Of a stretch of 50,845 bases of DNA, positions 32,826-42,449 are shown piece by piece. The position numbers and the translations under genes are program-made. The stretch is from Saccharopolyspora aridisoli. GTDB taxonomy: Bacteria; Actinomycetota; Actinomycetes; Mycobacteriales; Pseudonocardiaceae. The notes beneath the pieces were generated by a model. It saw nothing but the letters and a program-made list of their open reading frames with translations, had not been told where the DNA came from and ran no database searches. How positions within the stretch are numbered: position 1 is the stretch's first letter; each line of letters starts with the position of its first letter. The stretch spans positions 1 through 50,845 of the forward strand of contig NZ_SMKV01000038.1 in assembly GCF_004348445.1 (NCBI RefSeq), given 5' to 3'.

Positions 32826-33318
32826 CGCCCAGCGCAGGGCGGCCGGAATACCCTTGGAAACGGGTCAGCGCCGTCGGTGTGGCCGCTGCAGGCGGGGTCG
32901 TTGCGGTGCTTCCCGAGCGACGACCGGGTCCTCTGGTGCAGACGGTGATGGCACAGGGTTCCGCCCACTTCTCCGGGTTGAGCGGGGGGTTCAGCACGAC
33001 GAAGCAGCTGGTCCTGGCTGTCGCCGTCGCCCACCTCGGCTTCGGTGCGGCTTTCGCGATCGGCACGAGCATCCAGACCGCCTCCGCTTCAGGCGTTCTC
33101 CGCTTGACGCGCCTGTGCACGCGCTGACGAGGCAGTGGCCAGTGAGCGTTGACCGCGCTCGTCGTCGTGAGGTGCTGACCGAGAGCACCACCCGAGCCGT
33201 AGCGGCGCTCGACAACGCCCTCGACGACTTCGTTGTGACCCGACGCGGCCACGAAGACACCCGGGCCTCGCGGCGCTGGCCAACTGCGTCCCGCCACACC
33301 GTCCCCCTGCACGAACGC
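32826..33318. other. Gene-free stretch after tmpB
   Basis: No frame has family motifs. A plus-strand piece (LTRQWPVSVDRARRREVLTE and on to AALDNALDDFVVTRRG) could be a decayed alpha-helical protein, and another frame has a hydrophobic segment (LVLAVAVAHLGFGAAFAIG). Neither has a usable start. Confidence 0.4.
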
Positions 33319-33373
33319 GCGGGTGAGGTGGTCACCGCCGCTGGTCTGCGCGCCGCGCGACCACCTCACCCGC
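33319..33373 (-). terminator. 15-bp hairpin downstream of the VOC gene
   Basis: GCGGGTGAGGTGGTC (33319-33333) and GACCACCTCACCCGC (33359-33373) are perfect inverted copies around a GC-rich 25-base loop. It lies 43 bases past the stop of the minus-strand VOC gene. Confidence 0.6.
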
Positions 33374-33416
33374 CAAGCAGCCCGGCTCCGCACCCGGGCC
33401 GATCCCGTGTGAGTGC

Positions 33417-33815
33417 TCAGACTTCGACGATGGCGATGTGGTTGCCATCGGGGTCGCTGACCATGAAGAGCAGCGGAACACCCGGGCTCGACTCGGGTTC
33501 GGAGTCGATCTGGACACCTCCGATGGCCCGCAGCCGCTCGTGCTCGGCGTGCACGTCGGGTGTCTCGACCCCGATTCCGCTGCCCCCCGGTTGCCCGCCG
33601 CCCATCGGGGGGTTGAGGGCCAAGCGAGCGGTGGATCCGGGCGGGGCGACTTCCAGCCAGCGGTATTCGCCGTTGGGGCCGAAGCGGGTGTCACCACGCA
33701 CCTCGAAACCCAGCTTGCCGGTGTAGAACTCCAGTGCTGCGTCCTGGTCGGCGACGGTGAACATGGTGACGCCGATGTTGTTCACGGTCGTGGATGCTTG
33801 CGTGTTGGTAGCCAT
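33417..33815 (-). CDS. VOC family (glyoxalase-like) protein
   Basis: 132 residues forming one vicinal-oxygen-chelate domain of two beta-alpha-beta3 units. IGVTMFTVADQDAALEFYTGKLGFEVR is the first unit and GIGVETPDVHAEHERLRAIG with LLFMVSDPDGNHIAIVEV the second, ending in the family signature DPDGN.I.I.E. The first metal position (usually His/Gln in strand 1) reads Thr/Met, so metal use is uncertain; the final Glu is present. Similar small proteins bind drugs or isomerise small molecules. The start is ATG 33815; it follows the integrase on the same strand at about 57 bases. Confidence 0.85.
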   Translation of the reverse strand: MATNTQASTTVNNIGVTMFTVADQDAALEFYTGKLGFEVRGDTRFGPNGEYRWLEVAPPGSTARLALNPPMGGGQPGGSGIGVETPDVHAEHERLRAIGGVQIDSEPESSPGVPLLFMVSDPDGNHIAIVEV

Positions 33816-33872
33816 GCACTATGGACTACCCGCGTGCCCGGAACTCACCGCCGCTTACCAAGATTCTTTTCG

Positions 33873-34925
33873 TCACCGTGACTCATTCAAGTGGTGTTCC
33901 GATGCCCCGGTTTCAGGTTCTTCCCGGCTTGCCGTGGCGCGGGAGACCAGGTGCGCCGGGTCCCTGCTCAGCGACAGCGCCACGTGGTCGTAGAGCTGGG
34001 TGACCGCCGCCGAGGAATGTCCGAGGGCGTCGCGCCGGTCTTCCAGCGCGGCCCCGTGCTGGCGGGCGATGGTGTTGAAGGTGTGGCGCATCGAGTGCGG
34101 GGTGATGCGCTGCGGCATCGCGACACCGGCTTGGGCGGCCATGGCCTGCACGAGGCGGTAGATCTGGTGCCGGTTGACCCGGTGTCCGTCGCGGGTGATC
34201 ACCAGCGCGTCGGTGTCGGCGTCGGGCCGCTGCTGCAGGTAGGCGTCCAGCACCCCGTGCAGCGCGTGCGGGATCGGGCGGGTGCGCACCTTGCCTCCCT
34301 TCATCCGCACCGTGAGCACCCGCATCCCCTCACGCTGGCCGAGATCCGACAGGTCGGCGTTGCACAGCTCCGACACGCGCACGCCCAGATCGATCAGCAA
34401 CGCCATCACCAGCGCTGAAGCCTGTGACCCGAGGGTGCGGTGACGGTAGTTGCGACTGCCGACCAGCATCGCACTGGCCTGCTCCGCCGAGACGCTGGCG
34501 GTCGGCGAGTGCCTGCGGTCGTAGCGGGGCCGGGTGGCGTCACGAGCAGGGTTGGCGTCGATCGCACCGGCTCGCACGAGGTAGGTGTAGAAGCTGGAAA
34601 CCGCGGCGAGCTTGCGGGCACGCGTGGAGGCCGCTGGCGGACGCCCGGTGCGCGGATTGGTGGAGGCGGCCAGTTCCGCGCCGTACATCTGCACCTCGGG
34701 CAGCCGCACACCCAGCGGGTCCAGTTGGCGCCGGGTGCACCAGTCGAGGTACTCGCGCAGATCCCGCGAGTAGGCCCCCCGGGTGTCGGCGGACTCGGCG
34801 AACGACCCCAGCCAAGAGGCGATCAGCGCGGCCAGCGTGTGTCCCGTGCGCGTGGCCGAGGCGAGGAGTTCCGTTTGCGCCCGCGTCCCCACCTCATCCG
34901 GCCGGCGCCCCATCTCGATCTCCAT
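33873..34925 (-). CDS. Tyrosine recombinase / integrase, apparently active
   Basis: 350 residues. Residues ~28-125 are the SAM-like core-binding domain (LAALIASWLGSFAESADTRG, SFYTYLVRAG). The catalytic domain holds the full set: Arg183 (LGVRVSEL), Lys209/212 (MKGGKVRTRP), His277 and Arg280 (HSMRHTFNT), His303 (LGHSS) and Tyr312 (LYDHV). It resembles XerC/D-type recombinases more than phage integrases with long N-terminal arms. ATG 34925 is the first start; ATG 34913 is also possible. A dif-like palindrome sits 15-36 bases upstream of the start and may be its site or operator. Confidence 0.9.
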   Translation of the reverse strand: MEIEMGRRPDEVGTRAQTELLASATRTGHTLAALIASWLGSFAESADTRGAYSRDLREYLDWCTRRQLDPLGVRLPEVQMYGAELAASTNPRTGRPPAASTRARKLAAVSSFYTYLVRAGAIDANPARDATRPRYDRRHSPTASVSAEQASAMLVGSRNYRHRTLGSQASALVMALLIDLGVRVSELCNADLSDLGQREGMRVLTVRMKGGKVRTRPIPHALHGVLDAYLQQRPDADTDALVITRDGHRVNRHQIYRLVQAMAAQAGVAMPQRITPHSMRHTFNTIARQHGAALEDRRDALGHSSAAVTQLYDHVALSLSRDPAHLVSRATASREEPETGASEHHLNESR

Positions 34926-34936
34926 AGGCCGATCTT

Positions 34937-34964
34937 ACCGCACATAAGCGCGATTATGCGCGCC
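34937..34964. promoter_or_regulatory. dif-like palindrome in front of the tyrosine recombinase gene
   Basis: The core GCACATAA (34940-34947), hexamer GCGCGA, TTATGCGC (34954-34961) has the 6-base centre and ATAA/TTAT edges of a Xer crossover site. One arm equals that of the palindrome at 12551. It may be an attachment site, a recombinase-binding site for self-control, or a plain operator. Confidence 0.45.
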
Positions 34965-35389
34965 GCCCTTCTGTCCGTTTCCCTGGGCGTCGATCCGTTA
35001 CGTTTGTGTCATAACGTTAGTAACGTAATTGGTTGGCGGGTGGACGAAACCCGCGCGAGAACTGCCTGGCGAGAGCCCGCGAGCGCGCTAACGTCAGGCC
35101 GTGCGCCGGAGCTGGGAAGCGGGTCGGCCAACGGCGCCTTCATCCGCCACGCCCGCCTGACCTTCACGCTGCCGGTGCTCACCCACCTGGCTTCGGCGGT
35201 GTGGACCTGGGTTCTCAGTGACGTTCCTTGGGAGGGGAGGACGGGACCAGCAAATGCACGCTTCGTCGAGCGATGGCGACTGCCGCGGAATTCACCCTCG
35301 AAGGCGGCACCCAGTCATTCCATCGCCACCCGCGCTCAGGCTCGACGTCACCTGACCCTGCGCTGGAACCGCACAACCGGCGCACCGGG
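34965..35389. other. Stretch without a supportable gene
   Basis: Contains CATAACGTTAGTAACGTAATTGG near 35010 split by AACG repeats, a possible promoter operator, and frames that lack motifs. A plus frame (NGAFIRHARLTFTLPVLTHL) looks once-coding but cannot be named. Confidence 0.35.
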
Positions 35390-35730
35390 TTCTTCCTGCG
35401 CGCCGAGTCCTACTGCAACGTCGCAGCGAGATCGAACACCTCGACCAAGACCCCGGGCTCACTTGCTTCGGTCCCGGCGGCCTCTACGTCCTCGACGCCG
35501 AAGCGGCACTGTCTGTGCGCGGGTGCATGGCACTGCTGGCACGACTGGCCGAGCTCGCCGGGCAGGGGAGCCAGATCTCCATCGCCACCACTCCCCCGTC
35601 CTGCTGGGCGTGCCGAGCGCGCGGCGTCGTCGAGATCGACGACGACACCACGGCCACCACCGACTACGACCAGGCCCTCCCGGTCCGACTCCGACTCCCC
35701 CGGGACTTCCTAGCCGGTCCCAACAAGTAG
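35390..35730 (+). pseudogene. Possible gene fragment, unidentified
   Basis: A plus-strand frame reads VLLQRRSEIEHLDQDPGLTC, FGPGGLYVLDAEAALSVRGC and MALLARLAELAGQGSQISIA before ending DFLAGPNK. It has protein-like composition and alternation. There is no convincing start; the only in-frame ATG (35524) falls mid-domain. I do not recognise the family. It is bounded by mobile-element remains, so it is likely a truncated gene. Confidence 0.35.
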
Positions 35731-35789
35731 GCCCTGGACTCCCGAAGCTGACCCGAGGGGCAAAGTAGCCGGGAGCATCAAGTCTTGGC

Positions 35790-36360
35790 CGAGCTCTGGA
35801 CCCGTTGCAGGGTGCTGTAGACCGTGGCCGGCCGATGGAGAACAGCTCGGTGAGGTCGGCGATCGAATAGTCGCCGGCCCGGTGGTGTGCATGCGCCGGA
35901 ATTCGACCTGCTGCTTCGGTGAGAGCTTGGGTTGTTTGCCGCGCAGTGCCCTTCGCCCGGGCCACGGCCATACCTTCGCGGGTGCGCATCCGCGAAGGTC
36001 GACCTCGAACTCGGCGAAGGTGGCCAGGATGGTGAGAACATCTTGCCCATCGGGCCGGCCGGATCGTAAACCTGCCCGTCGAGCGAAGCTCGATCCCGTG
36101 TTCGGCGAGGGAGTCGCGACGGCGCGGGTCTTTGGTACTGACCGAGCGAGCCGGTCTAGCTTCGGGACCACGAGGGTGTCGCCAGGCCGCACCGCCGCGA
36201 GCGCCTGATCCGAACCCGGCCAGGCTCGGGTGGTTCCGGTCAGCCCATGGTCGAGATAGATCTGCTCGTCGCTCACCCCGAGCTCAGCCAGCCGTTTGCC
36301 GTTGGGCGGTAAGGTCTTGCTCGTCGGTGGAGCAGGCGCATAGCCGATGATCGTCTCGTT
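35790..36360 (-). pseudogene. Serine recombinase (resolvase) remnant of Tn3-type element
   Basis: Minus-strand frames hold STDEQDLTAQRQ, then RLAELGVSDEQIYLDHGLTG, VRPGDTLVVPKLDRLARSVP, TILATFAEFEVDLRG and REGMAVARAKG, ending with the helix-turn-helix piece YSIADLTELFSI. These are successive blocks of the small serine recombinase family, but at least three frame changes separate them, and the catalytic Ser region near the start is damaged. It stands next to a Tn3 transposase fragment, so both likely came from one transposon. Confidence 0.8.
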
Positions 36361-36403
36361 TTGAGGCCGCTCCAGATCCACGCGCAGTAACGCAGGAGGA
36401 ACC

Positions 36404-36460
36404 ATGGCCAGGTTCACGGGCAAGCGAGTCTTGATCACCGGAGATACCAGTGGCATTTGG
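36404..36460 (+). pseudogene. SDR gene beheaded after ~18 codons
   Basis: AGGAGGA (36394-36400) is followed at the right distance by ATG and MARFTGKRVLITGDTSGI, the exact opening of a classical short-chain dehydrogenase with its TGxxxGI loop. The remaining ~230 codons are missing; the reading frame runs straight into inverted-repeat and Tn3 sequence. It is a 5' fragment left by insertion or deletion. Confidence 0.7.
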
Positions 36461-36482
36461 TTTGGCCGGTGCCACTGGTATC
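36443..36482. repeat. 13-bp inverted repeat at the SDR / Tn3 junction
   Basis: GATACCAGTGGCA (36443-36455) and TGCCACTGGTATC (36470-36482) are exact inverted copies with 14 bases between them. The first arm is SDR coding sequence (codons D-T-S-G); the second is not part of that gene. An inverted duplication of host sequence at a junction suggests a rearrangement scar. Confidence 0.7.
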
Positions 36483-36680
36483 GCAGGTGGGGCTGGAGAC
36501 GCTGCTGCGTGAGATCGACAAGCTCACGGCGGTGCGGCAGCTCGGCTTACCAGGCGGCTTGTTCGCCGACGCCTCCGAGAAGTTCGTGGATGCTTGGCGA
36601 GCGCGAGCGATGCGCTCGTACCCGTCCAACCTGCGCGCCGTGCGGTCTCCTCGGCATAGCGCGGAAACAGCGGTGGCGCT
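36483..36680 (+). pseudogene. Tn3-family transposase fragment
   Basis: The plus frame reads VGLETLLREIDKLTAVRQLG, then LPGGLFADASEKFVDAWRAR and AMRSYPSNLRA. This matches the N-terminal part of Tn3-family transposases of actinobacteria (T.L.EI.KL..VR.LGLP..LF......V..WRARA...YPS.LR). Only ~65 codons of ~950 remain. It stops just short of the end of the exporter gene on the other strand. Confidence 0.65.
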
Positions 36681-36706
36681 GGGATGGCACACCGCGATGA
36701 GGAAGG

Positions 36707-37021
36707 TCAGTGGGCGAGCTTGAGACCGACCACGCAGGTGATCAGGCCCAGCAGCAGCGCGAACTTCACCGGTGAGATCGTTTCGTCGCCGGTGGCCATC
36801 GAGTAGCCGACGGTGAGCACCGCGCCGACGGCCACCCACACCGCGTACGAGGTGCCCACGGGCAGCGTCCGCATCGCGATCGCCAGCCCACCCATGCTGA
36901 TGGCGAGCGCCACGACGAACACCAGCGACGGCGCGAGTCGGGTGAAGCCTTCGGACCTGCCGAGCGCGAGCGCCCAGACGGCTTCGAACATGCCGGAGAT
37001 GATGAGAACGATCCATGCCAT
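36707..37021 (-). CDS. gdx: SMR-family guanidinium exporter (Gdx/SugE type)
   Basis: 104 residues with four membrane helices. MAWIVLIISGMFEAVWALAL has the invariant membrane Glu13 used for proton coupling, followed by GGLAIAMRTLPVGTSYAVWV and VGAVLTVG typical of the SugE/Gdx branch rather than drug-exporting EmrE. The leader RNA matches a guanidine-III riboswitch, which strongly supports guanidinium/proton antiport. AAGGAG (on the minus strand, 37038-37033) lies 11 bases before the ATG inside a hairpin loop. The 3' end abuts the Tn3 scar. Confidence 0.92.
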   Translation of the reverse strand: MAWIVLIISGMFEAVWALALGRSEGFTRLAPSLVFVVALAISMGGLAIAMRTLPVGTSYAVWVAVGAVLTVGYSMATGDETISPVKFALLLGLITCVVGLKLAH

Positions 37022-37046
37022 GACGGTGCGCGCTCCTTGCGCGCCT

Positions 37047-37087
37047 GCACCGTCTTTGCATGTCCAGGTACGGTGCGCCTCGTCCGG
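37047..37087 (-). promoter_or_regulatory. Guanidine-III (ykkC-III) riboswitch
   Basis: The 41-base minus-strand RNA runs CCGGACGAGG, then CGCACCGTACC, then TGGACATGCAAAGACGGTGC. It follows the guanidine-III aptamer block by block: the invariant CCGGACGAGG, the stem arm CACCGT, the ACC..GGAC pseudoknot, and the AAGACGGTG closing arm. From memory, the Thermobifida fusca example differs mainly by compensated stem changes. GCACCGT just before the start codon (37023-37029) can compete for ACGGTGC (37047-37053), hiding AAGGAG when guanidine is absent. This fits translational control of the exporter. Confidence 0.9.
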
Positions 37088-37765
37088 ATCCGAATCACCA
37101 CTGATTGTGCCCAATTCCCCGTCCGGTGGCTCGGTGCGGCGCGGTGAGTTCGGGCACTTCAGCGGCGCGAGGTCACGGTCCCGGCACCGCGATGGAGTTG
37201 ATGGTCGCACCCGGCTCTACCGGTCCCCCTGTTGCCGGCCTCGATCTCGACGCACTCACCGGTGCACGGGTGTTGCTGCAGACGCTGCTGGTGCGCTACG
37301 TGGCGCCGAAGTAGTTCTCCGACAGCGGCAAACCGGCCCGTCGTGGCACGACGCGGCGGCCGAGGTGTCGGCAGCAGCGTCGGAGCGCTGATCGGCAGTG
37401 CCTTCTCGGACCGGCTGCCCAGAGGTGAATTCAGGTGCGTCCTCGGTGCGTCGGCGTGCGTCGATGTACCGACCATGTCGAGATCGCCTCAGCCAGACGG
37501 CTGAATCGGCGGGGGTCACCGGGACGCAGGAGCGGGAGTGGTCGCTGGGTGCGCGTTGTCAGCCAGGAGCGGATGACCGCCACGACGTGCGTAGCACCGA
37601 TGGCCGACCGAAGTCGGTGTTCGGGAGGGATTTCGGGTGATTCGCGGTTGCATCCGGGACTGTTCGCCCGGGTGCCTGGCACGGTCGTTGACCTGGGAGC
37701 CGATCGGCTCCGGTCGGCGGGTTCATCGGGGCCCGGCCGGAACTGGGAAGAGAAAGGACCGCACC
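37088..37765. other. Intergenic stretch without a supportable gene
   Basis: It must contain the exporter promoter on the minus strand and the inhibitor promoter on the plus strand. A plus-strand 40-codon frame at 37192 (MELMVAPGSTGPPVAGLDLD...) has coding-like composition but no ribosome site. Nothing else is recognisable. Confidence 0.4.
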
Positions 37766-38314
37766 ATGCGCGTGCGACGAGTGGCCGCCGCCGGAACGGC
37801 GATCGCGGCGATGCTGGGGATGCTGACGGCGGGAACGGCGGCCGCGACCGGCCCGGCGCAGCAGGGCGTCATGGCGACCTATCAAGGCAGGCAGATCGAC
37901 CTGGCGCAGGGCAGGCAGGGCGCCGACGTGTGCTCGCAGGACGCCCCCGGAGCGGTGACCTGCTACGACCTGCCGCCCGAGGCGAAGCTCGGAACGGAGC
38001 CGGGCACGCGAGGCACTCTCGACGACTGCCCCTACACCTACGCGTGCTTGTGGGCGCACGCCGGCGCCGAGGGACGCCGCTTGCAGTTCCACGATCCCGG
38101 CACGACCGACCTCGGAGATTGGGACTTCCGGGACCAGGCGACCGGTGCGTACAACAACCGCGCGATCTACGGCTTCGAGCTCATCGACGTGCGTTCCTTC
38201 CAGCCCGACCGCCACCTGTTCGTCGGCGTCGGCCAGTACGTCAACCTGAGCAAGCAGAGCTACCCGGGCCCGGGCTCGAACTGGAACGACCGCGTGGACA
38301 AGGTCCACCTGTAA
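37766..38314 (+). CDS. Secreted peptidase inhibitor family I36-like protein
   Basis: 182 residues. MRVRRVAAAGTAIAAMLGML, ending TAGTAAA, is a Sec signal peptide. The mature part holds CSQDAPGAVTCYDLPPEA and then CPYTYACLWAHAGAEGRRLQF, followed by GDWDFRDQATGAYNNR, the beta/gamma-crystallin-like pattern of the I36 (SMI-type) Streptomyces inhibitors, with four Cys for two disulfides. Such proteins are exported and inhibit metalloproteases. AGAAAGGA precedes the ATG. It is a lone gene; no partner protease is adjacent. Confidence 0.8.
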   Translation: MRVRRVAAAGTAIAAMLGMLTAGTAAATGPAQQGVMATYQGRQIDLAQGRQGADVCSQDAPGAVTCYDLPPEAKLGTEPGTRGTLDDCPYTYACLWAHAGAEGRRLQFHDPGTTDLGDWDFRDQATGAYNNRAIYGFELIDVRSFQPDRHLFVGVGQYVNLSKQSYPGPGSNWNDRVDKVHL

Positions 38315-40382
<2,068 letters not shown>

Positions 40383-40390
40383 CAACACCG

Positions 40391-40420
40391 TGGCCGCCCG
40401 CGCAGCTGCGCGGGCGGCCA
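40391..40420 (+). terminator. argG terminator, perfect 30-base palindrome
   Basis: TGGCCGCCCGCGCA is followed by GC and its exact inverse TGCGCGGGCGGCCA, eight bases after the argG stop. No T-run. Confidence 0.85.
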
Positions 40421-40530
40421 TGATCGCATTCGCCCGCCAGCGGGCGTGGCGGGGGGCGCTGGGTTCGGTGGCTCCGGGCGATGTGGTTAGGGTCCGATGA
40501 TGGACCGGGGTCGCGTTGCGGAGGTGCGAA

Positions 40531-41103
40531 TTGTCGGGTGACCGGCCGAGTACGCAGGAGCTGGAGGCCGCGAGCGGCGCCACGATCGACGATGTGCTGG
40601 CGCCGGATCTCAAGGTGCTGTTCTGCGGGATCAACCCGGGGCTGTGGTCGGGTGCCACGGGGTGTCACTTCGCGCGTCCGGGCAACCGGTTCTGGCCGGT
40701 GCTGCACGCCAGCGGTTTCACGCCGCGCGAGCTGGCTCCGCAAGAGCAGTCGGAGCTGCTGGGGCTGGGTCTGGGCATCACCAACCTGGTGGCGCGTGCC
40801 AGCGCGAAGGCCGCGGAGCTCTCCGAGGAGGAGTTGCAGGCCGGGGCTCAGGCGTTGACCGCGAAGGTGCGGCGCTACCGGCCTCGCTGGGTGGCGGTCG
40901 TGGGGATCACGGCATATCGGGCGGCGTTCGGCGCCAAGCGCGCCACCTTCGGTGAGCAGGACCGGACGATCGGTGACGCCGGGGTGTGGGTGTTGCCCAA
41001 TCCCAGTGGCCTGAACGCGCATTGGAACGCGGGAACCCTCGCCGCGGAGTTCGGCCAGCTCAGGCAGGCGGTCATGGCCGGCGATGAGTGCCGCTGCGGG
41101 TGA
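40531..41103 (+). CDS. mug: G/U mismatch-specific DNA glycosylase
   Basis: 190 residues. VLFCGINPGLWSGATGCHFA holds the MUG/TDG active-site motif GINPG and RPGNRFWPVLHASGF the following conserved block; LPNPSGLNAHW is the DNA-intercalating motif (NPSG). It removes uracil or ethenocytosine paired with guanine. TTG 40531 is chosen as the start since CGGAGG (40518-40524) precedes it by six bases; a TTG at 40516 would overlap that site. Follows argG on the same strand but beyond its terminator. Confidence 0.9.
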   Translation: MSGDRPSTQELEAASGATIDDVLAPDLKVLFCGINPGLWSGATGCHFARPGNRFWPVLHASGFTPRELAPQEQSELLGLGLGITNLVARASAKAAELSEEELQAGAQALTAKVRRYRPRWVAVVGITAYRAAFGAKRATFGEQDRTIGDAGVWVLPNPSGLNAHWNAGTLAAEFGQLRQAVMAGDECRCG

Positions 41104-41238
41104 ATGATCGACGGGCCCGGTGGGCTGGGGAACACGGGGGTGTGCTTTACCGGTCCGTGACCGGTAGGGTCTGCTCCGCCGGAACGGAAGTCCCCGATCC
41201 GGTGACATTGGCCGTTTGCTGACGCAGAGTCGATACGG

Positions 41239-41940
41239 ATGACTATTCAAGACGATCTTGCTCGACCGTGGTTCCAGCCCGTGGTCCCCTCGGAAGCGCA
41301 ACAGCAGCAGCCGGATCCGGGACCGCCGACGACACGCATGATGGGCCAGCTGCCCGTGGACGAGGCGATCGATCCCGCCCCGTCGGCACCCGGTCCGATG
41401 CCCACCCCGAACGCTGCACCGCAGCGGGCGGTTCTCCCGGCCCCCGCCCCGCAGCCCCCGATGTACGACAGCCCGCAGAACTCGCTGCCGCCGCGGCCGA
41501 GCACGGCGATGTCGGAAGGCACGACTTTCGCCGAGGCGCTCGATCCCGGCTCGCAGCAGCACTTCTCCTCCAGCCCGGGCCTCGCCGCGCCGGAGGAGAT
41601 CGCCGGTGACACGGCGTTCCAGGCGTTCTACAGCGATGAACCGGCTTCGATGCCCTCGATCCCGCCGGCCGGCCCGCCGATGGCGCCGCCGCCGATCCCC
41701 GAGCACGTCGAGGTCACTCAGCCCTACATCCCCGCGATCCGTGACGAGCAGCCGGAGTTCGCCAAGCACCTCAACCCGCAGGCCACCGCGTCTCCGACGG
41801 CGTTGACCGGTCCGCAGCCGGCGGTCACCGAGCGTTCCGCGACCGCCCCGCCCCGGAAGCGCGGCTTGATGCGCCGGGCGGTGCGCCGGATCATCGGACC
41901 GGACCTGCTGCGCAAGGATCCGCCGAAAAAGCGCGGCTAG
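41239..41940 (+). CDS. Disordered Pro/Ala-rich protein with basic C-terminal tail
   Basis: 233 residues. Nearly the whole protein is low-complexity: Pro, Ala, Ser, Gln with short acidic islands (FAEALDPGSQQHFSSS, DTAFQAFYSDEP). The last ~30 residues, RKRGLMRRAVRRIIGPDLLR, form a basic amphipathic helix that could bind membrane or nucleic acid. There is no signal peptide. I know no family with this pattern. Codon bias is strong and a 23-bp terminator follows, so it is a real, separately transcribed gene. Start ATG 41239. Confidence 0.65.
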   Translation: MTIQDDLARPWFQPVVPSEAQQQQPDPGPPTTRMMGQLPVDEAIDPAPSAPGPMPTPNAAPQRAVLPAPAPQPPMYDSPQNSLPPRPSTAMSEGTTFAEALDPGSQQHFSSSPGLAAPEEIAGDTAFQAFYSDEPASMPSIPPAGPPMAPPPIPEHVEVTQPYIPAIRDEQPEFAKHLNPQATASPTALTGPQPAVTERSATAPPRKRGLMRRAVRRIIGPDLLRKDPPKKRG

Positions 41941-41958
41941 AGCCTGCTTTCGCCTCGC

Positions 41959-42013
41959 CGGTGGTCCTGGCACGGGCGCAGACCTGCATCCTGCGCCCGT
42001 GCCAGGACCACCG
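41959..42013 (+). terminator. 23-bp hairpin terminator
   Basis: Bases 41959-41981 and 41991-42013 are perfect inverted copies (core GGTCCTGGCACGGGCGCAG) around a 9-base loop. It follows the disordered-protein gene by 18 bases. Confidence 0.85.
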
Positions 42014-42449
42014 CTTCTCACGCCCCGAGTTCCTTCAGGTGGCGGGACTTGCTGGGTCCGCGATGAACACGCCGCTTCGGCCCCCGGAGCAGGTGGAACG
42101 CCTGGGCGGCCTGGCCATCTCGCGCACGGCACCCACAACTGGCCCCTGGCCGCCCTGATCGTGATCCTGCTCTCGCTGGCGCCCCACGTGGCCCTGCGCG
42201 GTCGGTCGACCGGGCAGGCGGCGTCACCGGGCGCGGGCGTGCCAGCCGGGTCACGAAGGTTCCTCCCGGCGACGGGTGGTGCGGGGGGTGGAGTGGCGCG
42301 GGGCCTCGGGTGATCAAGCCTGTGGGTGCGGCGATCAGCGCGATGTCGTGAGCCCAACGAACCAGTCGGCGGTGGCCGGGTGGTGCGCGCGGCTGGTTAG
42401 GCTTTCGTTCGTCAGCCCCCCTTTTCGGACTTGTGACCGCGAGGATTTG
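42014..42449. other. Gene-free stretch upstream of the MtnA-like gene
   Basis: A plus-strand start (MNTPLRPPEQVERLGGLAIS at 42063) shifts into NWPLAALIVILLSLAPHVAL, one membrane helix, so a small membrane-protein gene may have decayed here. No intact gene. Confidence 0.4.
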
